In this document: piece after piece, positions 32,799 through 40,826 of the stretch
Layout of the letters: every line of letters begins with the position of its first letter
How positions within the stretch are numbered: the first letter of the stretch is position 1
From: Chloroflexota bacterium
Lineage (GTDB): Bacteria > Chloroflexota > UBA6077 > CF-72
Direction: 5' to 3'
Length of the DNA: 57,992 nt
Assembly (NCBI GenBank): GCA_019239775.1
Contig: JAFAZN010000505.1
Coordinates: 1-57,992 of the forward strand
Notes under the pieces: model-generated
Databases searched by the model: none
Told to the model about the DNA's origin: nothing
The model's input: the letters and a program-made list of their open reading frames with translations, nothing else
Translations under genes and position numbers: made by a program

Positions 32799-34106
32799 AT
32801 GGCCACGACAACGGCGTCGCGGCGCCAACAGTCCGCGTTCAAATCGGGCACGCCCGCGCGCGTGCATCGCAACCCCTTCGACGACGTCCTCGAGCAGATA
32901 GACCGCGCCGCGGCGGTCCTGCACCCGGACGCGGATGCCCTGGAGCCGCTGCGGCACGCCAAGCGCCAGGTCATCGTGTACGTGCCCGTCATGTTGGATG
33001 ACGGACACCTGCGGGTATTCGAGGGCTATCGCGTCGTTTACGACAACTCGCGCGGCCCCGGTAAAGGTGGCATTCGCTACCACCCCGGCGTCAATCTCGA
33101 CGATTGCAAAGCGCTCGCGGCGTGGATGGCCTGGAAATGTGCGATTGTCGACGTCCCCTTCGGCGGCGCCAAAGGCGGCGTCGCGTGCGACCCCCTCAAG
33201 CTGTCGGACGGCGAGCTGGAGCGCATCACACGTCGCTACATTTCCGAAATTTTCGACCTGATCGGGCCGACGGTGGACATTCCTGCGCCAGACGTGGGAA
33301 CGAGTCCCAAGGTCATGGCCTGGGTCATGGACACGTTCTCGATGAAGAAGGGCTATGTGGAGCCCGGCGTGGTCACTGGCAAGCCGATTGCCCTGGGCGG
33401 CTCAGGCGGTCGCCTCGAAGCCACTGGCCGGGGTTTGCTGTTCGTCACGCGGGAAACCCTCAAACGCCTGCACCGCGACATTGTCGACAGCACGATCGCC
33501 ATACAGGGCTTTGGCAACGTCGGCTCAAATGCGGCGCGGCTGCTACACGGTGCGGGCGCTCGGGTCGTAGCGGTCTCGGACGTCAGCGGAGCCATCTACG
33601 ATCCGCGTGGGCTGGACATACCACGCGTCAGCGCGTACTACCGCGAGACCGGGCAGTTGCGCGGCTTCCCAGGGACCCAGCTCCTGGATAACGCCGCGCT
33701 CCTCCGTCTCGACGTGGACGTCCTGCTGCCTGCGGCAATGGAGGCTCAACTGACTGGCGAGAACGCGTCCGAGGTCAGAGCGCGCGTCATTGTCGAAGGC
33801 GCGAACGGCCCCACAACCCCTGATGCGGACGAGATCCTCGCGCGGCGCGGCGTGCTCGTCATCCCGGACATTCTGGCCAACGCCGGTGGCGTGGTCGTCT
33901 CGTACTTCGAGTGGGTGCAGGATCGCTACGGCTACTTCTGGAAAGAGCCCGAAGTCAACGAGCGCCTCGAAGAAAAGATGGTCCTCGCCTTCGACGCGGT
34001 CTGGAGTACCCGGGATCGATTCGAGGTCGATGCTCGCACCGCCGCCTACATCCTGGCGGTGGACCGCATCATGGAGGCCCGTAAACTGCGCGGTCTTTAC
34101 GCCTAG
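32799..34106 (+). CDS. gdhA: Glutamate (Glu/Leu/Phe/Val) dehydrogenase
   Basis: A 435-aa NAD(P)-dependent glutamate dehydrogenase. Landmarks are GPGKGGIRYHPGVN, the catalytic-lysine region VPFGGAKGGVACDP, IPAPDVGTSPKVMAW, the Rossmann nucleotide site IQGFGNVGSNAARLL, and the C-terminal DILANAGGVVVSYFEWVQ. It interconverts glutamate and 2-oxoglutarate plus ammonia. The ATG at 32799 is preferred; an in-frame ATG at 32772 would overlap the RibD_C gene. Paralogous leucine or valine dehydrogenases are shorter, which favours glutamate. Confidence 0.93.
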   Translation: MATTTASRRQQSAFKSGTPARVHRNPFDDVLEQIDRAAAVLHPDADALEPLRHAKRQVIVYVPVMLDDGHLRVFEGYRVVYDNSRGPGKGGIRYHPGVNLDDCKALAAWMAWKCAIVDVPFGGAKGGVACDPLKLSDGELERITRRYISEIFDLIGPTVDIPAPDVGTSPKVMAWVMDTFSMKKGYVEPGVVTGKPIALGGSGGRLEATGRGLLFVTRETLKRLHRDIVDSTIAIQGFGNVGSNAARLLHGAGARVVAVSDVSGAIYDPRGLDIPRVSAYYRETGQLRGFPGTQLLDNAALLRLDVDVLLPAAMEAQLTGENASEVRARVIVEGANGPTTPDADEILARRGVLVIPDILANAGGVVVSYFEWVQDRYGYFWKEPEVNERLEEKMVLAFDAVWSTRDRFEVDARTAAYILAVDRIMEARKLRGLYA

Positions 34107-34141
34107 GCGTGAGCCTTCAGCCATCAGCTGTTAGCCCAAAC

Positions 34142-34157
34142 TGGCACGTTCCTTGCT
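34142..34157 (+). promoter_or_regulatory. Consensus sigma-54 (-24/-12) promoter
   Basis: TGGCACGTTCCTTGCT matches TGGCACG-N4-TTGCW exactly, and the preceding bases CAAAC also fit the extended consensus. It is in a non-coding gap 48 bases before the GTG of the zinc-ribbon gene, giving a start site near 34168. Sigma-54 and an NtrC-type activator are encoded at 16.3-19.9 kb. Confidence 0.85.
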
Positions 34158-34204
34158 AAAGCCCGGCACATCGCGCCGAACTGTGCCTCGGGAGGGCAAG
34201 GATT

Positions 34205-34483
34205 GTGGTGAAGGTTCCACGGCTGATTCAGGTCTTCAACGTCCAGTGCGTGATGTGCGGCCGTGCCTCGGGTCAACTCATGAACGGCACATTCGTGCCC
34301 AATCCGCGCGTAAAGCGCCCGGTACCTGGCAAAAACGGTTCGCGCTGTGGCGAGTGCGGTGGCAATCTGTACCTCGAGCCTGACGAGTCCGTGACCCCCT
34401 TCATGGCTACCCAGATCGCCGCGCAACGTACGGCCGCACAGCAGCAAGCCAAAGCCAGCGCCGACGCGCTCCGCGCTGCGTAA
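34205..34483 (+). CDS. Small zinc-ribbon protein under sigma-54 promoter
   Basis: A 92-aa protein with one CxxC...CxxC zinc ribbon (Cys15, Cys18, Cys48, Cys51) around a basic loop, and an Ala/Gln-rich helical tail (QIAAQRTAAQQQAKASADAL). No family name is certain; such proteins are often nucleic-acid or protein-binding adaptors. GGAGGG lies about 10 bases before the GTG start. The upstream gap holds a perfect -24/-12 promoter, so expression should depend on RpoN and an AAA+ activator. A 9-bp hairpin follows the stop and overlaps the end of a convergent gene. Confidence 0.75.
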   Translation: MVKVPRLIQVFNVQCVMCGRASGQLMNGTFVPNPRVKRPVPGKNGSRCGECGGNLYLEPDESVTPFMATQIAAQRTAAQQQAKASADALRAA

Positions 34484-34489
34484 TCTCTC

Positions 34490-34508
34490 GAGAGTTTCTG
34501 AAACTCTC
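34490..34508. terminator. GAGAGTTTC/GAAACTCTC hairpin between convergent genes
   Basis: A perfect inverted repeat just after the zinc-ribbon stop (34483), overlapping the stop of the convergent 93-aa gene (34507). Its core resembles the GAGAG...CTCTC hairpins of the dispersed element. Probably a bidirectional terminator. Confidence 0.55.
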
Positions 34509-34788
34509 AGGGGTCGAAGGGCAGTTTGCCGCCCGAGCTGGATAAAACTGCCCGCCACCACGGCAACAGTTCATCCGCGAGCAGCGCTTCGCCGACGTCT
34601 TCTGAGTTTTGGCTCGCCAGCAGTCGAGCTTCGAACTCCTCGGGCGAGCACGCCTCGTCACACCACCCCTGTAACCGGCTCATCTTGAGCCGCAGCGGAT
34701 GCCGCACGCTGTGACCACCTGCGCGCGACCACTGGCGTTCGTACTCGTGCATGACCGCCCGGCAGAATGCCCGCGGTTGCAGAGGCAT
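34507..34788 (-). CDS. Uncharacterised 93-aa protein
   Basis: A 93-aa protein of unknown family. It is rich in Trp, Arg and Glu with a predicted mainly helical fold (FCRAVMHEYERQW..., SRLQGWCDEACSPEEFEARLLASQ). The ATG at 34788 is chosen because a TAGACT box ends 7 bases upstream, as at other leaderless genes here; a longer frame to 34842 would run over the divergent thiamine pyrophosphokinase. Its stop overlaps the hairpin shared with the zinc-ribbon gene. Confidence 0.6.
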   Translation of the reverse strand: MPLQPRAFCRAVMHEYERQWSRAGGHSVRHPLRLKMSRLQGWCDEACSPEEFEARLLASQNSEDVGEALLADELLPWWRAVLSSSGGKLPFDP

Positions 34789-34794
34789 AATGGC

Positions 34795-34801
34795 TAGTCT
34801 A
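34795..34801. promoter_or_regulatory. Shared, near-symmetric -10 for two divergent leaderless genes
   Basis: TAGTCTA here reads TAGTCT on the plus strand, 8 bases before the GTG at 34809. On the minus strand it reads TAGACT, 7 bases before the ATG at 34788. The start codons of the two genes are only 20 bases apart, so both promoters overlap and probably compete. Confidence 0.6.
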
Positions 34802-34808
34802 AGAAATC

Positions 34809-35444
34809 GTGCCAGCGGCTCTGGTCTTTGCCGCGGCGTCAATCGAGCCCACGCCGCGCCTGCGCGCGCGATTGGCTGAGCTCGGTCCGTTATTTACGGT
34901 CGCCGCGGACGCCGGCGCCGCAACCGCTCTGTCCTTTGGCATCACACCAGACGTGGTCCTGGGCGACTTCGACTCACTGGACCCCGCAGTCCTGCGTGGC
35001 CTGAACGTCCCAATCGAAAGCCACCCGCGCGACAAAGACGCCACCGACGGCCAACTCGCCATCGAGCGTGCGCTCCAGGCAGCGCCAGATGCCCTCTACC
35101 TCGTCGGCTTCCTGGGGGGTCCGCGCCTGGATCACGGTCTCGCCAACATCCTGCTGCTCACACGTATCGAGGTGGCAACTGTTCTGTTGGACGACCGCAA
35201 CGAATGCCGCCTCCTTCGACCGCGCTCCGAACACGCGTGGCAACCCGAACCGTCCGAGGTGATCTCCCTGATTCCGTTGACCGAAGTCGTGCAGGGCGTC
35301 AGTACCCGTGGCTTGCGTTGGCCACTCCACGGCGAGACCCTACAGCGCGGCGAGACGCGAGGCGTGAGCAATGAGCCCGCGGGCGGCCAGGCGAGTGTGA
35401 GCATCGAGGACGGACTCCTGTTGCTTACACGGCACTTTGTATAG
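34809..35444 (+). CDS. thiN: Thiamine pyrophosphokinase
   Basis: A 211-aa protein that converts thiamine to thiamine diphosphate with ATP. The family blocks are present: AADAGAATAL, PDVVLGDFDSLDP, KDATDGQLAIERAL, GFLGGPRLDHGLANILLL and the C-terminal GLRWPLHGETL plus SNE motif. The GTG start is preceded by TAGTCT at 8 bases with no Shine-Dalgarno, suggesting a leaderless mRNA. It complements thiD elsewhere in the window. Length is normal for the bacterial family. Confidence 0.9.
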   Translation: MPAALVFAAASIEPTPRLRARLAELGPLFTVAADAGAATALSFGITPDVVLGDFDSLDPAVLRGLNVPIESHPRDKDATDGQLAIERALQAAPDALYLVGFLGGPRLDHGLANILLLTRIEVATVLLDDRNECRLLRPRSEHAWQPEPSEVISLIPLTEVVQGVSTRGLRWPLHGETLQRGETRGVSNEPAGGQASVSIEDGLLLLTRHFV

Positions 35445-35445
35445 T
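35440..35445 (+). promoter_or_regulatory. Leaderless -10 box for class V aminotransferase
   Basis: TATAGT overlaps the last codons of thiN and lies 9 bases before the ATG at 35455. Confidence 0.6.
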
Positions 35446-35454
35446 CGGGGACGT

Positions 35455-36570
35455 ATGGCCTCCCAGAACCTGCGCACGCCAGGCCCAACGCCACTGCCGC
35501 CCGCGGTGCGCGAGGCGCTCGCGCGCGACATGGTCAATCATCGTGGACCGGAATTCGCCGCGGTCCTGAACGATTGCGTCGAAGGGCTGAAGTGGGCGTA
35601 TCAGGTGTCTGAGCACGACATGGTGATCCTGACCGCCTCAGGCACCGGCGGGCTCGAGTCGCTGGTTGCCAACACGCTGAGCCCTGGTGACAAGCTGCTG
35701 GTCGCAAGCATCGGCAACTTCGGCGAACGCATGGGCCAAATTGCGCGCACCTTCGAGGTTGACGTAACCCAACTCGACTTCCAACCGGGTAACCCTGTGG
35801 ATCCTCAACGTTTGGAGGACGCATTGCGTGAGGACCCTGACATCGGGACTGTGTTCATCACGCACAACGAGACTTCCACAGGCGTCCTGAACCCGCTGCG
35901 CGACCTGGCTGCCGCCGTACGAGCAACCCGCCCAGAGGCGCTTCTCCTTGTGGACGGGATCAGTTCAGTAAGCTCGGTCGAGATCCGCCCCGAGGACTGG
36001 GACCTGGATGTCGTAGTTGCCGGATCGCAAAAGGGCTGGATGGTCCCACCTGGCCTCGCGTTCGTGTCGATCTCACCCCGTGCCTGGGAGCGCCAATCGC
36101 AGGCGAAGCTGCCACGCTTCTACTTCGACTGGCGCGCAGCCCAGAAGTCCGCGCAAAACGGCGAGACACCCTGGACGCCCGCGGTCAGTCTGTTCTACGC
36201 GCTGCAGGTTGGTCTCCAACTGATGCGGGAAGAGGGTCTGCAACAGATCTTCGCGCGCCACCAGCGCCTGGCCAAGTTCACGCGCGAAGGTCTGTCCGAG
36301 CTCGATCTGCGCCTGTTGGCCGATCCGCGGTTTGCCTCCCCAACGGTGACCACTGCGTATCTGCCTGACGGTATCAGTGGCAAAGGCCTGCTGCGCACGC
36401 TGGACGAACGGTACGGGGTGGTGCTGGCCGGCGGTCAGGGCAATCTCAGCGGCAAGATCTTCCGCATCGGACACATGGGCTGGGTGACCGAGGACGATTT
36501 GTCCGCGGTGCTGAGCGCCCTCAAGCTGGAGCTGAATAGCGTCCGAGCGACTGCTACCGCCGGGCGATGA
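35455..36570 (+). CDS. Class V aminotransferase (alanine-glyoxylate/phosphoserine-type)
   Basis: A 371-aa PLP enzyme of the AGXT/serine-pyruvate aminotransferase group. TPGPTPLPPAV at the N-terminus, ASGTGGLESLV, THNETSTGVLNPL, LLLVDGISSVSSVEI and the PLP lysine motif SQKGWMVPPGLAF are seen. It is followed by serA with an ATGA overlap, so it most likely serves as the phosphoserine aminotransferase of the serine pathway, as known for AGXT-like enzymes in some lineages; a serine-glyoxylate role is the alternative. The ATG at 35455 is preferred over an upstream in-frame start because of the -10 box nine bases away. Confidence 0.87.
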   Translation: MASQNLRTPGPTPLPPAVREALARDMVNHRGPEFAAVLNDCVEGLKWAYQVSEHDMVILTASGTGGLESLVANTLSPGDKLLVASIGNFGERMGQIARTFEVDVTQLDFQPGNPVDPQRLEDALREDPDIGTVFITHNETSTGVLNPLRDLAAAVRATRPEALLLVDGISSVSSVEIRPEDWDLDVVVAGSQKGWMVPPGLAFVSISPRAWERQSQAKLPRFYFDWRAAQKSAQNGETPWTPAVSLFYALQVGLQLMREEGLQQIFARHQRLAKFTREGLSELDLRLLADPRFASPTVTTAYLPDGISGKGLLRTLDERYGVVLAGGQGNLSGKIFRIGHMGWVTEDDLSAVLSALKLELNSVRATATAGR

Positions 36571-38144
36571 GCCTGGTCCTGGTCGCGGACCCGATCGCCG
36601 AAGACGGTCTGGCTCTCCTGCGACCCCACGCCGATGTGCAGGTTCTGGCGGGCGACCGCGCTGGTTTTGAGCGGTTGCTGCCTGACGCCGAAGCGCTGCT
36701 GGTGCGCAGCGAAACACGCGTTACGGCAGAAGTCCTCGAGCGTGCTGCGCACCTGAGAGTGATCGGGCGCGCCGGCGCGGGTGTCGACACGATCGACGTT
36801 GACACGGCTACCCGCCGGGGAGTGGTGGTGGTGAATGCTCCTGGTGGCAATGCGGTTGCCGCCGCCGAGCACTCGCTCGGCCTGATCTTCGCGCTGGCGC
36901 GCCGGGTCGCGGTCGCCGATGCCTCGATGAAGCGTGGCGAATGGCGCCGTTCGGCATATGTCGGCACAGAGCTAACAGGCAAGACTCTGGGCCTGGTTGG
37001 CCTCGGCCGTGTGGGTGCCGAAGTCGCGCGCCGCGCGCTCGGGCTGGACATGCGAGTTCTGGTCTACGACCCGTACGTCCCAGACGAACACGCACGCCGA
37101 CTCGGCCTGGAACCCACTGAGCTCGAGCCGCTGTTGCGCGCAGCGGATTTCGTTTCGCTTCATGTGCCACTCACCGAGAACACTCGCAATCTGCTGGATG
37201 CCGCCAGGCTTGCGTGCATGCGGCCGACGGCGTTTCTCATCAACTGCGCCCGTGGCGGCCTGGTCGACGAAGCAGCCCTGCTCGCCGCCCTCGACTCTGG
37301 ACAGCTGGCAGGTGCAGGCATTGACGTCTACCCGACCGAACCAGTTGCGTCTGAGGATCCACTGCCGCGGCATCCCAAGGTGGTCGCCACGCCACACCTG
37401 GGTGCTTCAACCGTGGAGGCGCAAGCGCAGGTCGCCATCCAGGTCGCAACCGAGGTCCTGGCGGTCCTCGAGGGCCGGCCCACGCAGTTCGCGGTGAATG
37501 CCCCAAGCCTCCGCCCGGAAGATTCCGACTTCGTCGAACCGTATATAGGGCTGGTGCAGATGCTGGGTAAGCTGGCCACCCAACTTGCGGATGGGCACAT
37601 ACGCTCCGCTGAAATCAGCTATCGCGGTGAGATCGCCGATCGTAACGTCACCGTGCTGACTGCGGCGGCGGTGCAGGGACTTCTCGAACCGATCTCGGAC
37701 GTTCCGATCAACCTGGTGAACGCTCGACTGTTCGCGCAGCAAAGGGGTCTCGACGTTACCGAGACAAAATCGACAATGGCCGCGCACTATACGAGCCTGG
37801 TTCGGATTACCGTGAACACGAGCAGCGGAGCGACGAGTGTCGCGGGTGTGATATCGGATGGCCGTGCCAACGTGGTACAGATCGATGAGTATGAGCTGCA
37901 TCTGCCGCCAACACCGGGGTATCTACTGGTCACCCAGCACGTGGACCAACCGGGCATCATTGGCCTGGTGGGCACCCTTCTCGGTGAGGCGGACATCAAT
38001 ATTTCCTCGATGCAGGTGGGCCGTCGCACTGCCCGGGGCGAGGCACTGATGCTTTTGTCGGTCGACGAGCCCGTGCCGCCCACTGTCGTGGATCGCATCC
38101 GCCACGCAGCCAACATCGAAACCATCAAAGTCATCAAACTTTGA
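36567..38144 (+). CDS. serA: D-3-phosphoglycerate dehydrogenase (long form, ACT domain)
   Basis: A 525-aa SerA that oxidises 3-phosphoglycerate to 3-phosphohydroxypyruvate. The NAD site LGLVGLGRVGAEVA, the substrate-binding NCARGGLVDEAAL, DVYPTEP and the catalytic TPHLGAST are visible. Residues from about 320 to 450 form the extra intervening domain of long-form enzymes, and a C-terminal ACT domain (QPGIIGLVGTLLGEADINISSMQVGR) could bind serine for feedback control. It overlaps the aminotransferase stop (ATGA) and is followed by a gene in a TTGA overlap. Confidence 0.95.
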   Translation: MSLVLVADPIAEDGLALLRPHADVQVLAGDRAGFERLLPDAEALLVRSETRVTAEVLERAAHLRVIGRAGAGVDTIDVDTATRRGVVVVNAPGGNAVAAAEHSLGLIFALARRVAVADASMKRGEWRRSAYVGTELTGKTLGLVGLGRVGAEVARRALGLDMRVLVYDPYVPDEHARRLGLEPTELEPLLRAADFVSLHVPLTENTRNLLDAARLACMRPTAFLINCARGGLVDEAALLAALDSGQLAGAGIDVYPTEPVASEDPLPRHPKVVATPHLGASTVEAQAQVAIQVATEVLAVLEGRPTQFAVNAPSLRPEDSDFVEPYIGLVQMLGKLATQLADGHIRSAEISYRGEIADRNVTVLTAAAVQGLLEPISDVPINLVNARLFAQQRGLDVTETKSTMAAHYTSLVRITVNTSSGATSVAGVISDGRANVVQIDEYELHLPPTPGYLLVTQHVDQPGIIGLVGTLLGEADINISSMQVGRRTARGEALMLLSVDEPVPPTVVDRIRHAANIETIKVIKL

Positions 38145-38893
38145 AGTTCGTTTTGGGCGTTTTGCGACTTTTCAAAGTCAACGGCCGGGCCGTGCGCACT
38201 GACCCAGGGCCGCTGTTGGCCGGCTACCCGCCGACAGTTCGCCGCGTCATCTTTTGGTTCGACAGCCTGACCGATCTGCAGCGCGTGCAGTACGCGTGCG
38301 TCGCGATCCTGTTCCTGCTTGCCTGCGGCGGCTACCTCCTGGGGCTCGGCAGCACCATCGTCCTGGCTCGCGTGGAAGCCGAGCAATCGGAACTTGCCGC
38401 GCAGCCGCTAGAAACACTCGAACCCAGTCCAACCGACGTGCCTGTGGTTCCAACGTTTGCGCCCACATTTACGCCCGTGCCGTCGGCCACACCAGTCCCT
38501 CCAACTCCGATCCCAAGTGCGACACCCTTCACCGCACCGGTGATTGCGGAGCCACCCGCGGCGCCGCGCCTTCTGCCGGCTGAACCCGCCGCGCCTGTGG
38601 TGGTGGCGCCGCGAGCGACACCGACGTCCAAACCGCGCAACCTCGAGACTTCCAAACCCGAGCCGCCCGCTGCCAGCGTGGCGACCTCCACCCCAGGCCT
38701 CGTACGCACCGGCCCAACCGTCGTGCCGACGGCCGTACGCCAGCCGCCGACGCCAACCCCGCGTACCCTGACGACGTTGCCAACGCTGGCCGCGACAGTG
38801 CCCCAAGGTCGAGGGGCGCCGACCAGCGCACCAACCCGTGCCGCAACCGTGCCTGCAGCCCCGACCCCGGCTAGGACGCCATCGAGGGGCTAG
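38141..38893 (+). CDS. Membrane protein with Pro/Thr-rich extracytoplasmic tail
   Basis: A 250-aa protein, not recognised. A cytoplasmic N-terminus of about 45 residues precedes one membrane helix at about 52-76 (ACVAILFLLACGGYLLGLG). About 170 residues of low-complexity Pro/Thr/Ala/Val repeats (ATPVPPTPIPSATP) follow, likely spanning the envelope or heavily glycosylated. The TTG start makes a TTGA overlap with the end of serA. The last codons overlap the promoter of the next gene. Confidence 0.6.
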   Translation: MKFVLGVLRLFKVNGRAVRTDPGPLLAGYPPTVRRVIFWFDSLTDLQRVQYACVAILFLLACGGYLLGLGSTIVLARVEAEQSELAAQPLETLEPSPTDVPVVPTFAPTFTPVPSATPVPPTPIPSATPFTAPVIAEPPAAPRLLPAEPAAPVVVAPRATPTSKPRNLETSKPEPPAASVATSTPGLVRTGPTVVPTAVRQPPTPTPRTLTTLPTLAATVPQGRGAPTSAPTRAATVPAAPTPARTPSRG

Positions 38894-38898
38894 GGCGA

Positions 38899-38904
38899 TA
38901 TACT
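38899..38904 (+). promoter_or_regulatory. Leaderless -10 box for argF
   Basis: TATACT just after the stop of the upstream gene, 7 bases before the GTG at 38912. No Shine-Dalgarno is seen. Confidence 0.65.
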
Positions 38905-38911
38905 CCCGGCC

Positions 38912-39877
38912 GTGTCGCCGGCTGCGCCTGGGAACGCGGCTCAGACCGCGCCGTCACCCTCGTCCCTTACCCGCAACTACCTGAGTGTTGCGGACCTCTC
39001 GCCCGAGGAGATCCTGCATCTTCTCGACCGCGCACTCGAGCTGAAGCGCTTCCGCACGACGGAGCATCCTCTGGCAGGGCGCACCGCCGGCCTCGTCTTC
39101 CAGAAACCCTCGTTGCGCACGCGCGTTTCCTTCGAGGTGGCGATGCTGCAGCTCGGTGGTCACGCCGTGTACCTGTCGCCCGCCGAAGTGGGCCTCGGCC
39201 AACGTGAAGCTGCCGTAGACGTGGCGAGGGTGCTCAGTCGCTATGTCGACGTGCTCGTCGCGCGCGTGTTCCTGCATTCCGATGTGGTTGCCCTGGCCGA
39301 GTACGCCTCGGTTCCAGTCATCAACGCGCTGAGCGATCGCGAGCATCCCTGTCAGATCCTGGCCGATTTGCTCACGTTGTACGAGCGGCGCGGCACTCTT
39401 CGCGGTCTGCACCTCGCGTACGTGGGTGATGGCAACAACGTCGCACATTCACTTGCGCTTGCTGCACCGGGCCTGGGCATCCATTTGCGCGTCGCGTGTC
39501 CCGACGGCTACGAACCGGATGGCGCGATCATGGATCAGGCTCAGGCAGGCGCACCTACTGGGGCCATTGAGCTGTTTCGCGATCCGCGCGAAGCAGTGCG
39601 CGGCGCCGACGCGGTCTACACCGATACCTGGTACAGCATGGGCCAGGAAAGCGAGGCGGAGGCACGCGCGCCCGCGTTCCGTCGCTTCCAGCTCAACTCC
39701 GAGCTGCTGGCCGAAGCCAAGCCCGGGGCGATGGCGATGCACTGTCTGCCAGCCCATCGCAATCAGGAGATCACCGACGAAGTCATGGATGGCGGCGCTT
39801 CGGTTGTCTACGACCAGGCCGAGAACCGTCTCCACGTCCAGAAGGCGTTGTTGCTCAAGCTGTTCGGTCGGGACTGA
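38912..39877 (+). CDS. argF: Ornithine carbamoyltransferase
   Basis: A 321-aa enzyme that makes citrulline from ornithine and carbamoyl phosphate in arginine synthesis. Carbamoyl-phosphate binding is shown by FQKPSLRTRVSFEVAM (the usual Ser-Thr-Arg-Thr-Arg has Leu here, as in several families). SDREHPCQILADLLT and the ornithine-site HCLPAHRNQEI are also present. GDGNNVAHSL and DTWYSMGQE match OTCase and not aspartate carbamoyltransferase. It appears leaderless with GTG start, and cdaA begins 4 bases after its stop. Confidence 0.95.
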   Translation: MSPAAPGNAAQTAPSPSSLTRNYLSVADLSPEEILHLLDRALELKRFRTTEHPLAGRTAGLVFQKPSLRTRVSFEVAMLQLGGHAVYLSPAEVGLGQREAAVDVARVLSRYVDVLVARVFLHSDVVALAEYASVPVINALSDREHPCQILADLLTLYERRGTLRGLHLAYVGDGNNVAHSLALAAPGLGIHLRVACPDGYEPDGAIMDQAQAGAPTGAIELFRDPREAVRGADAVYTDTWYSMGQESEAEARAPAFRRFQLNSELLAEAKPGAMAMHCLPAHRNQEITDEVMDGGASVVYDQAENRLHVQKALLLKLFGRD

Positions 39878-39880
39878 GGT

Positions 39881-40810
39881 ATGGACTTCGCAGCACCGAT
39901 CGAGCGGGCGCTCTCGCTGCTGCAAATCATCTGGCTGTCGTTCTCCGGACGTTTCGGCTTCAGCGCGGTCCTCGACATCGCGATCGTCACGCTGCTCCTG
40001 TACTGGCTCTTGAGCCTGATCGCGGGCACTTCGGCGGCCACCCTGGTGCGGGGCATCCTGATTCTGCTCACGCTCGGATTCGTGCTCAGCAACGTGTTCA
40101 ACCTGACGATGCTGCAGTTCTTGCTGCGCAACTCGATTCCCGCGTTGATCTTTGCGATTCCGGTGCTCTTTCAGCCCGAGATCCGTCGCGCGCTTGAACA
40201 ACTTGGCCGTGCAGGATCGCTCATCCCACGCACCACGACGGTTTCGTCGAACACGCGTCTGGCGGAGATCATTGCGCGTGGTGCGCAGCAGCTCGCCGAA
40301 CGACGATTCGGGGCGCTCCTGATTATGGAACGCTCAACCCCATTGGGTGAGTACGCATCCAAAGGCGTGGCCATGGACGCCCTCATCTCGCCTGAGCTTC
40401 TGTTGAATATTTTCTGGCCGAACTCGCCACTGCATGATGGCGCCGTCATCATCCATGGCGACCGCGTCGTCGCGGCCGGGGTGGTGCTGCCGCTGTCGCA
40501 GTCGCCCACCGTCGAGCACATGGGCACGCGCCACCGCGCGGGCATCGGCATCACGGAGATCTCGGACGCCATCGCCGTCGTGGTTTCGGAGGAAACAGGC
40601 TCGATCTCACTCGCGAATGCAGGCCGCATGGTGCGCAACCTTGGCCAGGCTCGTTTACAGAAGGTGCTCTCGATCCTGGACCGCTCCGCTGGTTACGGCG
40701 CGAATGGTCGCCCCACCGGGCTGCCAGGCTTGCCCGGACTCGGGCGCGCCCGCGAAAAGCGGACTGATGCCCCCGAGAAGCGCGATGATTCCGAGCCAGA
40801 CGCGGCCTAG
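39881..40810 (+). CDS. cdaA: Diadenylate cyclase CdaA
   Basis: A 309-aa membrane enzyme that makes c-di-AMP from two ATP. Three hydrophobic segments occupy about 10-80. The DAC (DisA_N) domain has the catalytic SPLHDGAVII and GTRHRAGIGITEISDA motifs, and VVSEETGSIS. The C-terminal tail is basic and low complexity. GAGGT sits just before the ATG. The next gene is a YbbR/CdaR-type regulator, the usual partner; GlmM is not in the window. c-di-AMP normally controls osmolyte and potassium balance and the envelope. Confidence 0.95.
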   Translation: MDFAAPIERALSLLQIIWLSFSGRFGFSAVLDIAIVTLLLYWLLSLIAGTSAATLVRGILILLTLGFVLSNVFNLTMLQFLLRNSIPALIFAIPVLFQPEIRRALEQLGRAGSLIPRTTTVSSNTRLAEIIARGAQQLAERRFGALLIMERSTPLGEYASKGVAMDALISPELLLNIFWPNSPLHDGAVIIHGDRVVAAGVVLPLSQSPTVEHMGTRHRAGIGITEISDAIAVVVSEETGSISLANAGRMVRNLGQARLQKVLSILDRSAGYGANGRPTGLPGLPGLGRAREKRTDAPEKRDDSEPDAA

Positions 40811-40826
40811 ATCTAGCTAGTCCACC

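Noticed and set aside
39116..39130. SLRTR in place of STRTR in the ornithine carbamoyltransferase as a possible defect
   Set aside because: Leu at this position occurs in functional relatives, and all other active-site motifs are intact.
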